Below the pieces are notes generated by a model that ran no database searches, was not told the DNA's origin, and saw only the letters and a program-made list of their open reading frames with translations. A stretch of 64,000 bases of DNA from Scatophagus argus (Eukaryota > Chordata > Actinopteri > Scatophagidae), in NCBI RefSeq assembly GCF_020382885.2, contig NC_058506.1, positions 12,626,318 to 12,690,317 on the forward strand. The letters run 5' to 3'. Positions 61,824 to 64,000 of the stretch are shown here, one piece after another. Within the stretch, counting starts at the first letter, position 1; the number at the start of each line of letters is the position of its first letter. A program made the position numbers and the translations under genes.

Positions 61824-63940
61824 TCAAACCTCTGAGCTGTTGTGGCAGTCTTGCATCCTCACCACCAACATGGGCTCTGTGCTGACAGACCCTTTCACTA
61901 CCTCCTGCACCCCCTCCCTCCATCCCTCCTTCCCATCCTTCTGTCTGTATCGCAGCACCAGTATGATGGTGACGATAATGAGGACAGTCAGCAGCAGCCC
62001 GACCAGTGCCCCCACAACAGTCACCAGACCCTCCTCTTCTTCCTCTGCGTTCAGCTCACTAGGTTCCAGCCCATCAGTAAACAGCTCGTTTGACCCGATC
62101 GCCCGACGTTTGGTGCGATCCAAAGCGATGTGCATGATATTGGTACCACGGTTGTTCTCTGCTCCGATATCCTCCGCAACCACTGGGACTTCATCGCCAG
62201 CCGACCTCCTGGAGCGATGACCTTTGCCCGTCGATGGGGTCAAGGCGAGCTCGTTGCTTGTGGAAATGAAGGAGTGGTACTCTAGGCTGCGCTTTCCAAT
62301 ACCTCTGTTTGCATTCTCTTTGGAGCGAACCGTGTAAATGGTGTGAATGTACCACTCGCGCCCTGCAGCAACCTGAGGAAAACACGAAATTTTTGCCTAG
62401 CTTATATCAATTTACAAAACGACTTAAGGAGAAAGAACTGATTAAGACTCTGAGTACATCTTGGAGAAATAATTACCTACATTAATTTTTGATAAAAAGG
62501 GAGCTATGTGTGCTAAACTGACTCATTAGTGGATTATTAAACTTTGAATTTCTGGCAAGATCTGCACCAGCCTTGAACTGATAAAATGTATCTGAATATT
62601 TAAAAGACATTAAGTAGTAGTAACATTCATTAAGGATTAAATTACAATAAAGGTAACAAATGACCCCTAACCATGACATCAAAGCAAAACATAGAGCACA
62701 GCTGCAGCACAGCACCTACAACAGTAGAGTGGCAAGTTCTAGTCTCTTTACATGTAGCTGACAAGCTGTCTGGCTATCCCACAATAGCACAAAGTGTCAA
62801 AGTGTCAAAGTGCTGCGTGCACTGAATGACTGATTATTTACTGCTGTAGCTACTGGTTCATATTAGTCGTTGGTCATGAGGAACAGTAAGATTCAGAATA
62901 CCTGGAACATGGCTTTAGAGTCCAACCTAAAACCATCAGAGCCTGGCTGTCTGACCAGGGACATGGCTGATGGATCATCCACTGCCAGCACAGCATTAAA
63001 ACTGACGTCACCAAACGCACGTGCCTGAGTCTCTGGCTGAGCCTTGTCCTGGTAAAGTGTGTTAGATTAAGAGGAAAAAAGAAAGAAAGAAAATTATTAT
63101 TATTATCACTATTATTATTATTAGTAGTAGTAGTAGCTGTTGATTGTATTTGAATCTCTGTGCATACTAAAACTGTAGTCATCCTTAGAAACTCAAACAA
63201 ACTCACAAGAATCTTGAATCTATAGAGCAACGACGGGGAGTCAGCCAGGCAGCCAAATTCAAACTTGGTGGGGTTGTACTTTGGTACATATCCGTCAGCA
63301 CCAGTGCAGAGGAACACTTTCTCTATGCTACAGAAGAAAGAGTCTCCCAGGTTCTGCACGGGGTCCACCATCACACGGCTGTAAATCGTATCACCTGAAA
63401 TAAAGAAAGAAAACATGAATCACAAAGCCTACGTCGGGTTATTATGATGAATCCTACTTATAAATCCAAGGAGGACAGAAATTAATTTAGAGGACCATAC
63501 TATTTACATACATTACAGACATTTTAGCCAATGAACTATTTTTTTCTACCTTCCAAGTAGAAACAAAAAGAACCAAATTCAACTACTTCCAAGTTTAATT
63601 TTCAGACTGTGAATGCCATGCTTTTGGCCTCAAATCTCAGGTGTCATTTCCATTATATAATTTGTAACTAAATAAAAAGCTATTGTAATGTTCACTGTGA
63701 TGGATTAACTATAGTAGGTCAAACTAAGCCTACACTGTGCAAGTTGATTTTCATATTGTGCTGCCATGAAGTCATCACCACAGAGATGATAAAAGCAGTA
63801 AGAGGGCACTCACCCTCAGAAAAGGCTACGTCACTCTCCTGACCAAAACCCATAGAGCCATCAGAGAGCCATAAGCTCTTTTTGGACAACAAGAACATCT
63901 GAGTGTTCAGACTGAACTCCACAGCAACTGGGTCGCTCAC
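61824..63940 (-). CDS. frem2: FREM2, C-terminal part (last four coding exons, 336 aa visible)
   Basis: FREM2 is a giant basement-membrane protein that acts with FRAS1 and FREM1 in epidermal-dermal adhesion (Fraser complex). Exons in order: 63940-63814, 63394-63207, 63048-62902 and 62372-61824 (stop TGA 61824-61826); phases join and the 5' part lies beyond the window. [53 protein letters not shown] and [15 protein letters not shown] match the conserved FREM2/FRAS1 C-terminal region. Tribasic sites (HRSRRS, RTKRR) occur before a single hydrophobic helix ([20 protein letters not shown] onward, 26 residues). The short cytoplasmic tail ends NSSEV, a class I PDZ ligand of the type bound by GRIP1; the SSEV ending favours FREM2 over FRAS1. 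Which teleost copy (a or b) is unknown. Confidence 0.93.
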
Positions 63941-64000
63941 CTACAGAAAGGTGCATCATGAAGGATGGTATAAGGGAGGAAGAACAAGAACAAAGAAAAC

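Noticed and set aside
61708-62220. 170-codon + strand open frame
   Set aside because: It is antisense to the last frem2 exon, whose frame matches a known protein; the + strand peptide is low-complexity Ser/Pro/Thr.
1-64000. CRISPR arrays, operons, phage or plasmid modules
   Set aside because: Tandem repeats are all simple-sequence or transposon-related; intron-containing vertebrate genes fill the window.

Overview
The window is genomic DNA from a vertebrate, almost certainly a ray-finned (teleost) fish. Protein-coding genes are split into short exons with GT..AG introns, microsatellites are abundant, and Tc1/mariner, hAT and TTAA-type transposon relics of the kind common in fish are scattered between genes. 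There are no prokaryotic operons, CRISPR arrays or phage modules. Exon boundaries below were set by hand from splice consensus, reading-frame phase and remembered vertebrate orthologues. No alignment was run.

Layout, left to right: (1) about 1-5.6 kb, + strand, the 3' part of arfip2 (arfaptin-2, a BAR/AH-domain protein). (2) About 8.1-15.6 kb, + strand, a complete FH2-domain formin of the FHDC1 type, with a CpG-rich promoter at 8.1-8.28 kb. (3) 18.03 kb, - strand, a tRNA-Trp(CCA). (4) About 18.2-36.7 kb, an 18-kb stretch with no recognisable coding exon; it probably holds promoters and 5' non-coding exons of trim3, plus simple repeats and two inverted-repeat elements. (5) 36.7-48.1 kb, + strand, complete trim3 (RING, B-box, coiled coil, filamin repeat, NHL propeller; 15 coding exons). 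(6) 48.9-50.8 kb, an hAT relic and a Tc1/mariner transposase fragment. (7) 53.57-58.74 kb, - strand, a complete class IV TRIM E3 ligase (RING, B-box, coiled coil, PRY-SPRY; 8 exons). (8) 61.8-63.94 kb to beyond the window, - strand, the last four coding exons of frem2, including the transmembrane segment and the C-terminal PDZ ligand.

Arfaptin, FHDC formin and TRIM2/3 stand in the same order here as ARFIP1-FHDC1-TRIM2 on human 4q31.3. Human 11p15.4 keeps ARFIP2 and TRIM3, but I know of no formin between them, so this fish block looks like a more complete ohnologue. The genes are not an operon. They act separately in membrane curvature and Golgi traffic, actin and microtubule assembly, ubiquitination, and the basement-membrane Fraser complex.

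The most unusual feature is in trim3. A 47-bp retroelement tail sits in intron 11 between 13-bp direct repeats that each carry a complete 5' splice site. Two identical donors therefore stand 60 nt apart, and the sequence between them is an open, in-frame 20-codon extension of the NHL domain. Other points of interest are a splice acceptor made almost entirely of (GT)n in the TRIM/SPRY gene and in-frame cassette exon candidates in arfip2.
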